A stretch of DNA of 64,000 bases from Thiothrix subterranea. Lineage in GTDB: Bacteria > Pseudomonadota > Gammaproteobacteria > Thiotrichales > Thiotrichaceae. Positions 51,601 through 61,448 of the stretch are shown here, in pieces. The notes beneath the pieces were generated by a model. The model was not told the DNA's origin. It searched no databases and saw nothing but the letters and a program-made list of their open reading frames with translations. Both the position numbers and the translations under genes were made by a program. The stretch covers positions 1,240,001-1,304,000 of the forward strand of contig NZ_CP053482.1 of the NCBI RefSeq assembly GCF_016772315.1, in the 5' to 3' direction. Within the stretch, counting starts at the first letter, position 1. Each line of letters starts with the position of its first letter.

Positions 51601-52825
51601 GGAGGTAAAATGCAATTAACTTCACCGGCACACTTTCCGGGGGAGGTACTTGCAGTAACGGCACATACGCGCCCATTGCCAACACATTGCCGTGCGCTGG
51701 CATTAACGGCAGATCATCCCAATCATCATCGTCTTCCACAACGGCCCAACTGCGGTAAGTACGACTCCAACTCACTAACTGCGGCGGCATAGCCTTAAAT
51801 AGTTTATCTTTCAACACGGCCTTTTGCTGGGGTGAAATCGGTAATTGTTGCCACAGGTGTTTCGCCCAAACGGAAATGACCTTACGGGTAAACTGATACG
51901 TTTTTACAACATAAGGACGCATTACCCGCAATGGTTTGGTGACTTTAAAGCTAATAGAACTCAACATACCTTCTCGCTCTGCTGCAAGGCTATTGCGCTC
52001 GATAGTAAGGCAGTCCCGCTCTGCGATAAGGTTGTTGCGCTCCATCACAAGGCTGCTAATCTGTGCATCGCGCTCTGCCATTAGCCCACGCCAAAAACGG
52101 GTAATCTCCGTATCTTCAATACGCTGTTCCAAAATTCCGCTATTTAATACCGGTAAGGCAATATCTGCATCCGATGCCACCGCAATTAAATACATGGCAT
52201 AAGGCACGCCGGGTATTTCAGACAAGTTCGCATCCGCCACTTCATAACTGCCCGTCGGGCTTAAACCGTCTTCACATAAAATCGCCGAGCCATACACCAC
52301 CCGTTGCCCGTATACACAACGGTGCTTAAAATGCTCATCCAACAATGCGGTAAATTCATCGCGGTACAATTCTTTAATGTGATGCGGATTAAGCGTACCC
52401 GGTTTATCGGTGAATTCCAGCTTGTCGGGGTTGGAAATAATCAGCACACCACTAGGACGCAATACCCGCTTGATTTCACGCATCATCGCGTCGTGTTCAT
52501 CGTGATGTTCGATAGTTTCAAAACTCACCACCACATCCACACTCGCATCATCCAGTGGAATAGCGGAACACGAGCCTTGCCGGTACTCCAAATTATCACG
52601 CTGATACTTGGTTTGCGCGTGTATCACTGCCTCATGGGAAATATCCACACCGATAATGTCGAGCGCGGTTTGCGCCATCATTGCGCTGCCATATCCTTCA
52701 CCACTGGCAATATCCAGCACGGTTTTACCCGCAACAACTTTGCTCGCCAATAAGTAACGGTGCAGATGTTCTAATTCGATATTGCCATGCACCTCTGGCA
52801 TAAAACGCTCGCCGGTAAAATCCAT
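48629..52825 (-). CDS. Giant methyltransferase / WbsX / GT4 / GT2 fusion protein
   Basis: A 1398-residue cytoplasmic protein with four enzyme-like parts. Residues 1-210: SAM methyltransferase (V-L-D-I-A-S-G-E-G-Y-G). Residues 245-290: heptad coiled coil of E-R-x-x-L-x-x-E-R-D repeats. Residues 395-740: WbsX/GH99-like domain (F-Y-L-P-Q-F-H, W-W-G-E-G-F-T-E-W). Residues 750-1120: GT4 domain (T-S-R-E-D-P-F-P-S-V-V-L-E-S-F). Residues 1130-1398: GT2 domain (V-S-V-I-V-P-N-Y-N-Y, then D-D-A-S-T-D). Its ATG abuts the wzt stop, so it may build and cap the glycan exported by Wzm/Wzt. Confidence 0.85.
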   Translation of the reverse strand: MDFTGERFMPEVHGNIELEHLHRYLLASKVVAGKTVLDIASGEGYGSAMMAQTALDIIGVDISHEAVIHAQTKYQRDNLEYRQGSCSAIPLDDASVDVVVSFETIEHHDEHDAMMREIKRVLRPSGVLIISNPDKLEFTDKPGTLNPHHIKELYRDEFTALLDEHFKHRCVYGQRVVYGSAILCEDGLSPTGSYEVADANLSEIPGVPYAMYLIAVASDADIALPVLNSGILEQRIEDTEITRFWRGLMAERDAQISSLVMERNNLIAERDCLTIERNSLAAEREGMLSSISFKVTKPLRVMRPYVVKTYQFTRKVISVWAKHLWQQLPISPQQKAVLKDKLFKAMPPQLVSWSRTYRSWAVVEDDDDWDDLPLMPAHGNVLAMGAYVPLLQVPPPESVPVKLIAFYLPQFHAIAENNAWWGEGFTEWTNVKPAQPQFVGHYQPHVPDELGYYDLLNSSVQQRQVALAKLYGVGGFCFYTYWFGGKLLLEKPVENYLKDRSLDLPFCLCWANENWSRRWDGLESELLMTQQHSPEDDLHFIQYVAQYMRDERYIRINGKPLLLVYRPSLLPSAKDTTKCWREWCAQNGIGEIYLAYTQSFEAVNPKKYGFDAAIEFPPNNVPLANLADTVKPLNERFTGKVYDWRAFVKRSRHYKKPAYPLFRSVCPAWDNTARRKHNGTIYINSTPEYYQEWLSNAVADTCERVHNSEERLVFVNAWNEWAEGAHLEPDQHYGYAYLEATRRALTNEGSFNSAGKILVVSHDAHPHGAQFLALGMVRALKHDLHFDVEVVLLGDGRLEKEFAALANIHKVDIPAQGEGELVKLANALMQRGYTKAIVNTTVAGCVIPVFQDAGIESICLVHELPGVIQQYHLEDCTKKIAEHAKTVVFPAQTVADGFAQFAQVDEGKQVIRPQGLYRRNQWRLEKKLARSTLREHLGLDADTKIVLTVGYADHRKGVDLFVECALQILAQRKDVDFVWVGHWEQGMQEQIEALLATNPYKNRIHFVGFHSETALFYAASDVYALTSREDPFPSVVLESFDAGVPVVAFAGTGGASILVEKVGGLVAPELDVAAFSSAIKQLLDDAALSASLGDAAQNHVDEHFAFRPYLFDLCEMLGVTIPKVSVIVPNYNYAQYIEQRLASIYRQSIPVFELILLDDASTDQSIPAISKWLAATQTEAKVVVNDKNSGNVFAQWQKGIALAKGDYIWIAEADDLSDPNFLQTVLPPLVSAEAVLSYCESQQINAQGMVMAKNYQDYLSVVSPDKWKHAYALNGHEECASSLAVLNTIPNVSAVVFKSAVIKKVFSENFDEIKSYQKAGDWVVYMHVLAQGNIAYSPTAANRHRRHENSVIAGKGRQLLLEEIGKVQQLYAAHYPVTENARLKAANYLNYLKKEILL

Positions 52826-54076
52826 TCACTCAATCCTTAAACGCATTTTTTTCATAGGCACACCGATTAATCCCAAACAAGGCGTTTGAGCATGAACACG
52901 TACAATCATCGCGTCATGTAACCAATGATGCTGAATATGGTCTTCTTGTGTTCCCGACGCAATCGCGGGAGAAATACTGTAATCGCCAGAGGGTAACAGC
53001 GGCAATTGAAATTCAAAACGGGCAACCACTTCTGTACCAGCATTCAATGACAATGCATCATCCGCATAAGCCAAAAAAGTATTATCCGAAAAGATGACCT
53101 GACCCAGCCGATCTTTAAACTCAAAACCGACAATCGGGCGCTGAATATCACGGAATACGGCACAACGAATATCAAGCATCACTGACTCACCGCCAACCAC
53201 CCATGATAATGGCTCGCCTTCCTGATCTAGCAATTGCACTGCTATAATTTTCGCATCACCTGTACCAAAGCCTGTCGGAATAGGTTTGGCATCCACACTG
53301 GTTTCTGGCTGATCCGCGTCCACCCCTCTAATATCTTGGTTCGCTTCATACAGTGCTGCGAGATAATGTTCAGTAACTTCTTTGGGTGTACCGATTTCGA
53401 CAATTTCACCACTGCGCAATAACACGGCTTTACTACACAAATTGACGATAGCAGCAGTATCATGACTCACAAACAATACCGTACCCGTTTCCATAAACTG
53501 CCGGAGAAAACGGATACATTTTTGGGTAAAGAACGCATCACCCACGGATAAGGCTTCATCGACCACCAGAATATCGGCATCCACATGTGCAATTACCGCG
53601 AAGGCCAAACGCACATACATGCCGCTAGAATAGGTTTTCACCGGCTGATCCATGAAATCAAGAATATCGGCAAACGCAATAATAGCTATCATTTTTGCAT
53701 CAATTGTTTCCCGTGAAAGACCATACAGGGAAGCTGCCATGTATACATTTTCACGCCCGGTAAATTCCGGGTTAAAACCAGCACCCAACTCCAATAACGC
53801 CGCGACACGCCCGTTGATTTCGATACTTCCCGTACTAGGCGTCAATGTGCCACAAATCATTTGGAGCAAGGTCGATTTACCGGAGCCATTACACCCAATA
53901 ATCCCCACCGTTTCACCTTTTCGCACGCTAAACGACACATCCTTGACCGCCCAAAAATCCCGGTAATAGATTTTCTTCTCGCCACGCAACATTTGCAGCA
54001 AACGGTGATGCGGCTTGTCATACAGGCGGTAATTCTTGCCAACCCCTTCCACCTTAATCGCAAACTCAGAGGACAT
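52826..54076 (-). CDS. wzt: Polysaccharide ABC exporter ATPase with substrate-binding C-terminus (Wzt)
   Basis: A 416-residue ATPase. The Walker A is G-C-N-G-S-G-K-S-T-L, the Walker B I-L-V-V-D-E-A-L-S-V-G-D, with signature Y-S-S-G-M-Y. Residues after about 250 form a beta-rich Wzt C-terminal domain that in relatives recognises the methylated or capped glycan end, fitting the methyltransferase domain next door. The ATG at 54076 is chosen for the GAGGG upstream; it overlaps wzm by 11 bases. Confidence 0.92.
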   Translation of the reverse strand: MSSEFAIKVEGVGKNYRLYDKPHHRLLQMLRGEKKIYYRDFWAVKDVSFSVRKGETVGIIGCNGSGKSTLLQMICGTLTPSTGSIEINGRVAALLELGAGFNPEFTGRENVYMAASLYGLSRETIDAKMIAIIAFADILDFMDQPVKTYSSGMYVRLAFAVIAHVDADILVVDEALSVGDAFFTQKCIRFLRQFMETGTVLFVSHDTAAIVNLCSKAVLLRSGEIVEIGTPKEVTEHYLAALYEANQDIRGVDADQPETSVDAKPIPTGFGTGDAKIIAVQLLDQEGEPLSWVVGGESVMLDIRCAVFRDIQRPIVGFEFKDRLGQVIFSDNTFLAYADDALSLNAGTEVVARFEFQLPLLPSGDYSISPAIASGTQEDHIQHHWLHDAMIVRVHAQTPCLGLIGVPMKKMRLRIE

Positions 54077-54908
54077 CCGCAAACCCTCCTCTGGTTTTCT
54101 GGAACCACACAAACCCCAGCCAAGAGATCAAACACGCCACCACACTGTAGAGCAACAAACCACCCCAATCCGGCGCGTTGCCCCATATCACCACTTCCCG
54201 CGTTTGCTCAATCATAAACGTCAAGGGATTCAGCAAGAGCACGGTTTGGAAATGTTCGGGCAATCTAGACAAGGGGTAAAACACCGGACTCATAAACAGC
54301 AACACCGTCGTCACCAAGCCGGTAATTTGCGCCACATCACGCACATACACCCCCAGCGCCGCCAAAAACCAACTAATCCCCATAATGCCCATGACAAACG
54401 GCAGCCACACCAATGGCAACAACAGCACCGTCCAAGGCACATGCTGCATCAAAATAAGCTCAGCTATCAGCAACACCAACAAGCTGATGCCGGTATGAAA
54501 TAACGCCGATACCAACGTAACCCACGGCAAGATTTCCAAGGGAAACACCACTTTTTTCACATAATTGGCATTGGACAAAATCAAACCGGGCGCACGATTC
54601 ACACATTCCGCCAACAAACCGTGTACCACCAGACCTGCGAACAAAATAACCGCGAAACTCCCGCGACTTTCGCTGGTATCCACACCCCAACGTGATTCAA
54701 ACACCACGCTGAACACAAAGGTGTAGACCGCCAGCATAAACAGCGGGTTAAAGAACGACCAAGCCATCCCAATCATGGAGCCACGGTAACGCCCTAACAC
54801 ATCGCGTTTACTCATTTGCCAAATAAGCTGACGGTTACGCCACACCGAATCTAGCATGACAAGGGGACTAAGCGGAACAGGCTGATAAAGCTGCATAAAT
54901 AACTTCAA
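54066..54908 (-). CDS. wzm: Polysaccharide ABC exporter permease (Wzm)
   Basis: A 280-residue ABC-2 type permease with six membrane helices, including W-S-F-F-N-P-L-F-M-L-A-V-Y-T-F-V-F and the Y-V-R-D-V-A-Q-I coupling region. With Wzt it moves an undecaprenyl-linked O-antigen-like glycan across the inner membrane. It overlaps the GT2 gene by ATGA. Confidence 0.92.
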   Translation of the reverse strand: MKLFMQLYQPVPLSPLVMLDSVWRNRQLIWQMSKRDVLGRYRGSMIGMAWSFFNPLFMLAVYTFVFSVVFESRWGVDTSESRGSFAVILFAGLVVHGLLAECVNRAPGLILSNANYVKKVVFPLEILPWVTLVSALFHTGISLLVLLIAELILMQHVPWTVLLLPLVWLPFVMGIMGISWFLAALGVYVRDVAQITGLVTTVLLFMSPVFYPLSRLPEHFQTVLLLNPLTFMIEQTREVVIWGNAPDWGGLLLYSVVACLISWLGFVWFQKTRGGFADVL

Positions 54909-55834
54909 ATCTTTTTTAAAATAGCGGCGGCAATGAGTCCCAGATGACTCCCCAACGGCTCGCGATAAATACCGGATTGCCAGAAACCCAGCAAGCGGGG
55001 TAATAACCAGCGGTTTCGCGCCAACATAAACCGATCCAATATCACGCGATTGGCGGGGCTAAGTTTAGCACGCATCGCTTGTAACGCCTGCATTTGCCGC
55101 TCATTACCGGCACGAAAAGTACCCTGCCACACCTCACGAATGGTGCGCAACCGCACCAGCCGCGCCAACCAGTGCGTTTTCATCCCGACCAGATTGCCAC
55201 CGTGCTGACGGTAACGCACACTGGGGTAGGCATCATAAAACACCTGTCCACCCACACCACTCACCAACAAATACAACCACCAGTCATGCGCCACCACTGC
55301 CACCTCGCTTCCGGCAGCACGTAATAACGCGACAGCAGCATGATTAAATACCATCGTATTCCCACTGGCGATATTTTGCGTCAGTGCATGAGCAAATCCC
55401 GGCGGGCGGGTAAACGGCGCAGACAATCCCAATTCACCATTATTCGCATCCACCAACCGTGTACGCGAACCATACAGCGCCGGAATATCCGCTGGCACTG
55501 CTTGCAAGCAATCCAGCGCCCGTTGGAGTTTATCCGTTTCCCACACATCATCTTGGTCACAAAAAGCGTAATAATCCGCCTGAATTTCGTCACGGCAACA
55601 GAGCGATAAAAAGTTAGCTACAAATCCTCGTGCTTCACCTTGCACAATAGATAAGCGCCCTTTGAGCCATTTTGACCTATACTCAGTCAGAATTGAGGGA
55701 GTATCATCTTGCGAGCCGTCATCCGATGCCCACATGCGCCAGTGCGGGTAGGTCTGGGTAGCCACTGATTCCAGTTGCTCACTCAAGTAACGCTGACCAT
55801 TATAGGTACAGAGCAGGATAGCAACCGCTGGCAT
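54905..55834 (-). CDS. GT2 glycosyltransferase
   Basis: A 309-residue GT2 enzyme. A-I-L-L-C-T-Y-N-G opens the Rossmann domain; D-D-G-S-Q-D-D and D-Q-D-D-V-W bind the nucleotide and metal. The ATG at 55834 starts the family-like P-A-V-A-I-L-L; the longer reading adds unrelated residues. It is the first gene of the leftward operon, divergent from wbaP. Confidence 0.88.
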   Translation of the reverse strand: MPAVAILLCTYNGQRYLSEQLESVATQTYPHWRMWASDDGSQDDTPSILTEYRSKWLKGRLSIVQGEARGFVANFLSLCCRDEIQADYYAFCDQDDVWETDKLQRALDCLQAVPADIPALYGSRTRLVDANNGELGLSAPFTRPPGFAHALTQNIASGNTMVFNHAAVALLRAAGSEVAVVAHDWWLYLLVSGVGGQVFYDAYPSVRYRQHGGNLVGMKTHWLARLVRLRTIREVWQGTFRAGNERQMQALQAMRAKLSPANRVILDRFMLARNRWLLPRLLGFWQSGIYREPLGSHLGLIAAAILKKI

Positions 55835-55882
55835 GGCACTTCTGTTCAAGATGCAATAACTTCTTTTCACTATAAAAAACGC

Positions 55883-57241
55883 ATGAAATATACCCTGTTC
55901 AAACTGACTCTGTATACACTGCTGCTGCTACTCAATCTCGTGTTAGCACGTTGGTTAGCGGAGTGGCTCCTCCCGGATGTTCACGCACACCCCGCCAGCA
56001 AATACCTGTGGCAAATCATGATCTATGTGCTGATTTTCTTCTATCTGCGTCTCTTAACCCGACGCATGGTGACGACCTCAGAAACTTGGCTGATACTCAA
56101 AGGTAGCGCGATTGCTCTGATCATCAATTTCGCACTGATGTCACTGCTGAAGCAATCGGATCAATATTCGCGCCTCATCATCCTGATGTTTTTCAGCCTT
56201 AACCTATTGCTGCCCATCTGGATTTATTACCTGAAGCGCCGCTGCCTGCAACACCCGCTATTGCGTGAAAAAGTGTTGCTGATCTGTGATGAAACCGCGT
56301 GTGCGGACTCCCACCAATGGCTAAAAGCTGACAACCCGTTTGGTTTCGATGTTGCCGCCACCGTGAATATCAATCACTATTCCCCCGAAGGGTTAGAATC
56401 CAAAGTCGGGCAAATCTTAGAAAAACAGCACTTTTTTGCCACCATTATCATGCTGGAAAATACCGGCATGGAACGCATGTTTCACCTCATGGATCAAATT
56501 CAACACAAAGTGAAACGCATCCTACTTGTCCCACGCATGACCTCGTTACCCATGTTTAATGCCGAAGTGTTCAACTCTATCAACCAGAAGGGCTTGATTT
56601 TCTTTGTCCGCAACAACCTGCTCAGTGACAGCGACCGCGCCTTTAAACACGTCTCCGATTTCATCCTCGCGCTCCTGCTTACCCTGACGCTATCGCCGTT
56701 TTTGTTTGGGCTGTATGCATGGGTCTGGCTGGCAACCGACGGCAAACCGATTTTCAAACAAAAGCGTATCGGGCAAAATGGCAAACTGTTTAAAATTTAC
56801 AAGTTCCGTACCATGCGTGCCGATGCTGCCGAACAACTGGAAAAAATCCTTGCCGCCGACCCTGCTGCACGGGAAGAATGGGAACGTGACCGCAAATTAA
56901 AAAACGACCCACGCATTACCCGTGTGGGGCAATTTTTACGGCGCACTTCGCTGGACGAACTCCCGCAATTGATCAATGTTTTGCGCGGGCAAATGTCACT
57001 GGTCGGGCCGCGCCCGATCATTGGGGAAGAAATTGTTGATTATGGCGAATACATCGACTATTACCAGCAAGTCAGACCGGGCATTACGGGGCTATGGCAA
57101 GTCAGCGGGCGCAATGAGCTAAGCTACGCCGAGCGCGTCCAGTTGGATGTCTGGTATGTGCGCAACTGGTCACTGGAGCTGGATTTAATCATTCTGACCA
57201 AAACTTTTGTGGCAGTGCTCTTACGCAAGGGCAGCTATTAA
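55883..57241 (+). CDS. wbaP: Undecaprenyl-phosphate sugar-phosphate transferase WbaP
   Basis: Initiates the glycan by moving a hexose-1-phosphate (usually galactose) to undecaprenyl phosphate. At 452 residues it has an N-terminal group of four membrane helices, a central Rossmann-like region, a helix at about residue 257, and the PglC-like catalytic domain ([19 protein letters not shown]). The ATG at 55883 is chosen over an upstream reading that runs through the divergent GT2. The phosphomannomutase gene follows. Confidence 0.9.
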   Translation: MKYTLFKLTLYTLLLLLNLVLARWLAEWLLPDVHAHPASKYLWQIMIYVLIFFYLRLLTRRMVTTSETWLILKGSAIALIINFALMSLLKQSDQYSRLIILMFFSLNLLLPIWIYYLKRRCLQHPLLREKVLLICDETACADSHQWLKADNPFGFDVAATVNINHYSPEGLESKVGQILEKQHFFATIIMLENTGMERMFHLMDQIQHKVKRILLVPRMTSLPMFNAEVFNSINQKGLIFFVRNNLLSDSDRAFKHVSDFILALLLTLTLSPFLFGLYAWVWLATDGKPIFKQKRIGQNGKLFKIYKFRTMRADAAEQLEKILAADPAAREEWERDRKLKNDPRITRVGQFLRRTSLDELPQLINVLRGQMSLVGPRPIIGEEIVDYGEYIDYYQQVRPGITGLWQVSGRNELSYAERVQLDVWYVRNWSLELDLIILTKTFVAVLLRKGSY

Positions 57242-57264
57242 ACAAGCAAACACGAGACGTATAC

Positions 57265-58629
57265 ATGCAAAAACTAACCTGTTTCAAAGCCTACGACATT
57301 CGCGGCAAGCTAGGGGACGAGCTTAACGACGACGTGGCTTACCGCATTGGGCGGGCGTATGGGGAATTTATCGGCGCAGGCAAGCAAGTCGTGGTCGGCG
57401 GCGACGTGCGTTTGACCTCAGAAACGCTGAAGTTGGCGTTGGCAAATGGCTTGCAAGATGCAGGCGTGAATGTGATCGACATCGGCATGACCGGCACGGA
57501 AGAGATTTATTTCGCCACATTCCACCTTGGCGTGGATGGTGGCATTGAAGTCACTGCCAGCCATAACCCGATGGATTACAACGGCATGAAGCTGGTGCGC
57601 GAAGGTTCACGCCCAATCAGCGGCGACACCGGCTTGAAAGACATTCAGCGTATGGCGGAAGAGAATCAGTTCCCACCTGTCACGCAACGCGGCGCACTCA
57701 CGCAGCAATCTTGCCTTGCCGATTACGTGCAACACTTACTCGGTTATATCGACCTCAAGGCAATCAAACCGCTGAAACTGGTGGTGAATGCGGGCAATGG
57801 CGCGGCGGGTCACGTCGTGGATGCGCTCGAAGCCGAATGCCAACGCCTGCAAGTGCCGATCACCTTTATCAAAGTGCATAACGAACCGGATGGCACGTTC
57901 CCGCACGGTATTCCCAACCCCTTGCTGCCGGAAAACCGTGCCGATACCCGTGATGCCGTGTTGGCACACAACGCGGATATGGGAATTGCGTGGGATGGCG
58001 ATTTCGACCGCTGCTTCCTGTTCGACGAAACCGGCGAATTCATCGAAGGCTATTACATCGTCGGCTTGCTGGCGGAAGCGTTCTTGCAACAGCATCTGGG
58101 TGCGAAAATCATCCACGATCCGCGCCTGACCTGGAACACGATTGACGTGGTAGAAGCGGCGGGCGGCGTACCCATCCAATCCAAAACCGGACACGCTTTC
58201 ATTAAAGAGCGGATGCGCTTGGAAGATGCGATTTACGGCGGTGAAATGAGTGCGCACCACTATTTCCGTGACTTCGCGTATTGCGACAGCGGCATGATTC
58301 CGTGGTTGTTGGTAGCGCAATTGATGAGCGTGAAAGGGCAAACACTGTCCACGCTGGTGAGTGAACGCATTGGCAAATTCCCGTGCAGCGGCGAAATCAA
58401 TTTCCACGTTAACGATGTGAAAGCGTGCATCGCGGCGGTGCGCGAACATTTCACGGCACTGCAACCGCTGGTGATTGATACCACCGACGGCTTGAGCATG
58501 GAATTTGCGGAATGGCGTTTCAACTTGCGCGGTTCTAACACCGAGCCTGTGCTGCGCTTGAATGTGGAATCGCGTCAGGATATGACACTGGTGCAAGAAC
58601 AAGTCGCGAACATCAGCCGCTTTTTCTAA
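57265..58629 (+). CDS. cpsG: Phosphomannomutase/phosphoglucomutase
   Basis: Interconverts hexose 6- and 1-phosphates, supplying mannose-1-P for GDP-mannose or glucose-1-P for UDP-glucose. At 454 residues it has the phosphoserine S99 in T-A-S-H-N-P, the metal loop D-G-D-F-D-R, the sugar loop G-G-E-M-S-A-H-H and the phosphate-binding R-G-S-N-T-E-P. Length and motifs match ManB/CpsG better than Pgm. It lies 23 bases after wbaP. Confidence 0.94.
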   Translation: MQKLTCFKAYDIRGKLGDELNDDVAYRIGRAYGEFIGAGKQVVVGGDVRLTSETLKLALANGLQDAGVNVIDIGMTGTEEIYFATFHLGVDGGIEVTASHNPMDYNGMKLVREGSRPISGDTGLKDIQRMAEENQFPPVTQRGALTQQSCLADYVQHLLGYIDLKAIKPLKLVVNAGNGAAGHVVDALEAECQRLQVPITFIKVHNEPDGTFPHGIPNPLLPENRADTRDAVLAHNADMGIAWDGDFDRCFLFDETGEFIEGYYIVGLLAEAFLQQHLGAKIIHDPRLTWNTIDVVEAAGGVPIQSKTGHAFIKERMRLEDAIYGGEMSAHHYFRDFAYCDSGMIPWLLVAQLMSVKGQTLSTLVSERIGKFPCSGEINFHVNDVKACIAAVREHFTALQPLVIDTTDGLSMEFAEWRFNLRGSNTEPVLRLNVESRQDMTLVQEQVANISRFF

Positions 58630-58635
58630 GATCGA

Positions 58636-61005
58636 ATGAACCACACAGTGCTGTTTCGCATGGCTGGCTGGCGGCAACTGCTCCTGTTAATTTGCCTGCT
58701 GCTGTCGTTCGCGCCGCTGAATGCTGCCCCCATTACCCTGAGCGATGGGTTGGGGGAAGTGTTTCTCAACCCGCAGATGGACATTTTGGCAGACCCCTCC
58801 CATGCACTGAGTATTGAACAGGTTACGTCAAGCACCTACCAGCCACAGTTTCAACCGAACAGCGCGGCGCAACAACATTTTGGGCGAGCGGATGTCGCTT
58901 GGTGGTTTCGTGTCAGCGTGACTGACAGAGGCAGTGACTCCCATTGGTATTTATTGGTCGATTTCCCCAACATTACCACCGCCAAAGCGTTTGTGGTTGC
59001 CACGGATGGACGCATTCAACCCTTAGGGGAGATGCGCAAACCCACTACAAACATCCCCACAGTATATTTGCCTACACCACACGGGCAAACACAGACGATT
59101 TACCTGCGCGTTAGCAGTATGGGTAAAGATCGTTTGTTCGCCCCGATCAAAGTATTATCGGCCGAAGCCCTGCAAGCGAAAACCAATGTTGAGCATTTTT
59201 ACTACGGTGCGATTGGCGGGGCATTGTTGATCTTGGCGGCTTACAGCTTGTTTCTGTTTTTCAGTATTCGTGAACATAACTATTTGACGCTGACCATCAT
59301 GCTGTGTCTCGGCTGTCTAGTCAGCCAACGCTCCAGTAATACGCTGCCTTTTTTAAGCTTCTTGAGTGACCCTTCACACACATTCTATTCGCTAAGCTTC
59401 CAGCTTCTCGTCGTCGTTCACACACATGCTTGGCTGGACATGATAGGTAGCAAAACCCATTTTCCGCGCGTTGACCGCTGGCTACGGCTGCCTTTGTTGG
59501 TAGCGTTGGTAACGATACCATTCACCTCACTGCTGCCGGGTGCTGACTTGTGGAGCTACTTGTGGGCAAGCTTTTTCGTGATCGAATTTGTCCTGATCTC
59601 AATCTTCACCTATCGTACCGTGTGGCGTTCTCCTCTTGTGCAATACATCGGGCTATTGCAGCTTGTGGTGATTCTCTTTTATGTGCCGACGCTGCTGTGG
59701 GGCTTGGGGGTGGTACAACCCGAAGATGTCAATGCTACCATCCGTTTGGCACAGATTGGTTTTTTGCTGGCAGGCATCTTTTTGTCCTTAATGCACACGG
59801 AACATACCCGTTTGCTGCGCTTTAACGCAATGCAAGCAGAAGCCAGTAATCAAGCAAAAAGCGAATTTCTCGCCACCATGAGCCATGAATTGCGTACTCC
59901 CATGAACGCGGTGATTAGCGCGGGAACGTTGCTAAACATGACCGCGCTTTCCGAGCAACAACAGAATTATGTCAGCAAACAGGAGGCGGCTTCCCGCCAT
60001 ATGCTGGGGTTAATCAATAACGTGCTGGATTTGGAGCGAATCGACAATAGCCAGTTACCGCTGGAGAATGTGCCGTTTCGCTTGCAGGACATCATCCAAC
60101 AAGTCGAACGGTTACTGGGTGAACAAGCACGCGCCAAGCAGTTGCCGCTGGATTTGGACAATCAGGTTGCCCCACCCTACGATTATTTGCTGGGCGACCC
60201 GACGCGTTTGACGCAAATACTGGTGAATGTGGTGGGCAATGCTATCAAGTTTACCCATCAGGGACGGGTCAGCTTGCAAATTACACCGGCATGGGTGGCG
60301 GATCATCGGGCTTGTCTCACGTTCAAGATCAAGGATACGGGGATTGGCATTGCGCTTGAGCAACAAGCTGCCATTTTCCAGCCATTCACGCAAGCCAGCC
60401 GCAGTACGGCGCGACAATACGGCGGTTCAGGGTTGGGTCTTGCCATCAGCCGCAAGCTGGTAGCCAATATGGGTGGCTCGCTGAAACTGACTAGCCAATT
60501 CGGTAAAGGCAGCGTATTCAGCTTTACGCTGACCTTTACGGTGCATACCGCCACGGATACTGCCACCGAGAACGCGCCGTCAACCCCCATCACACAAGCA
60601 ATGCCACTGGTCGGAACGCGCATTCTGTTAGTGGATGATGATTCCCTCAACCGCTTTTTCGGGCAAGAATTGTTGCAAACATTAGGCGTTAGCGTAATGA
60701 CCGCCAGTAGCGGACAGGATGCGCTGCAACTGCTTCAGCAGCAACACATCGACTTGGTGCTTATGGATGTGAGTATGCCCGACATGGATGGCTATGAAAC
60801 AACACGCCGACTCCGCGCCCTGCCACGCTTTGCTGAACTGCCCATCGTTGCGCTGACCGCGCACACCATTCCGGGAGAACGGGAGCGTTGCCTCGCTGCC
60901 GGTATGAATGATTACCTGCCCAAGCCGTTTGGATTGGAGCAATTGCAGGGCGTGATTTGCCAAGCGCTTGGGGCTGTAGAACGCACATCAAACGGCGCAA
61001 CATAG
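58636..61005 (+). CDS. Hybrid histidine kinase, 7TMR-DISM type
   Basis: A 789-residue sensor. After a signal sequence (about residues 1-29) comes a periplasmic 7TMR-DISM_1 domain, then seven membrane helices (residues 190-390). The kinase core has H417 in S-H-E-L-R-T-P-M-N and an ATPase with N-A-I-K-F-T and G-S-G-L-G-L-A-I; the C-terminal receiver has D711 in L-M-D-V-S-M-P-D-M-D-G. 7TMR-DISM receptors often sense carbohydrates. It begins six bases after cpsG, so it may respond to polysaccharide or its precursors. Confidence 0.9.
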   Translation: MNHTVLFRMAGWRQLLLLICLLLSFAPLNAAPITLSDGLGEVFLNPQMDILADPSHALSIEQVTSSTYQPQFQPNSAAQQHFGRADVAWWFRVSVTDRGSDSHWYLLVDFPNITTAKAFVVATDGRIQPLGEMRKPTTNIPTVYLPTPHGQTQTIYLRVSSMGKDRLFAPIKVLSAEALQAKTNVEHFYYGAIGGALLILAAYSLFLFFSIREHNYLTLTIMLCLGCLVSQRSSNTLPFLSFLSDPSHTFYSLSFQLLVVVHTHAWLDMIGSKTHFPRVDRWLRLPLLVALVTIPFTSLLPGADLWSYLWASFFVIEFVLISIFTYRTVWRSPLVQYIGLLQLVVILFYVPTLLWGLGVVQPEDVNATIRLAQIGFLLAGIFLSLMHTEHTRLLRFNAMQAEASNQAKSEFLATMSHELRTPMNAVISAGTLLNMTALSEQQQNYVSKQEAASRHMLGLINNVLDLERIDNSQLPLENVPFRLQDIIQQVERLLGEQARAKQLPLDLDNQVAPPYDYLLGDPTRLTQILVNVVGNAIKFTHQGRVSLQITPAWVADHRACLTFKIKDTGIGIALEQQAAIFQPFTQASRSTARQYGGSGLGLAISRKLVANMGGSLKLTSQFGKGSVFSFTLTFTVHTATDTATENAPSTPITQAMPLVGTRILLVDDDSLNRFFGQELLQTLGVSVMTASSGQDALQLLQQQHIDLVLMDVSMPDMDGYETTRRLRALPRFAELPIVALTAHTIPGERERCLAAGMNDYLPKPFGLEQLQGVICQALGAVERTSNGAT

Positions 61006-61160
61006 CCTCGGCAGGATTTACCTTGCAGGTAATTACGAATCTGTCCGCCCAACTCAAACACGATTTCCTGATGGATACGGGACAAAGCAGGCACACCGCA
61101 AACATAGCACAGCCGCTGGTTTTGAGGCAGGCTATCGCTCCAAAAGTATAAGCATGACAA
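60983..61160 (-). pseudogene. Uma2-family N-terminal fragment
   Basis: On the minus strand a short frame reads R-I-H-Q-E-I-V-F-E-L-G-G-Q-I-R-N-Y-L and C-R-G-Y-V-A-P-F-D-V-R, which is the N-terminal Uma2 pattern. The rest of the gene is missing, the 3' side running into the hybrid kinase gene. It is a decay product and should not be functional. Confidence 0.65.
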
Positions 61161-61448
61161 CTTCTAATCACGAGTAAAACGACATTTTCTTATCATGATG
61201 TGCTTCCTGTCACATTAATTTTTAATTTCTGAATGTATGATTCAGTCTTGCAAATATGCTCACACAAACAAAGCCACAATCACACTTATAGTAATTTATC
61301 TGAAAGAATCATTGACAGAGGAGTTTAATATGCCATCAACAAAGTTGAAAACCGTATGCAGCAGTTTATTATTTGCATCTATCTGTTTCGGAAAATCTTT
61401 AGCTTTTGCAACTGAAACTGATGATTCTGATAAAATCCAAAAATATTA

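Noticed and set aside
57736-58677. 313-residue minus-strand frame opposite cpsG
   Set aside because: Antisense to conserved mutase motifs, with no ribosome site or family features.
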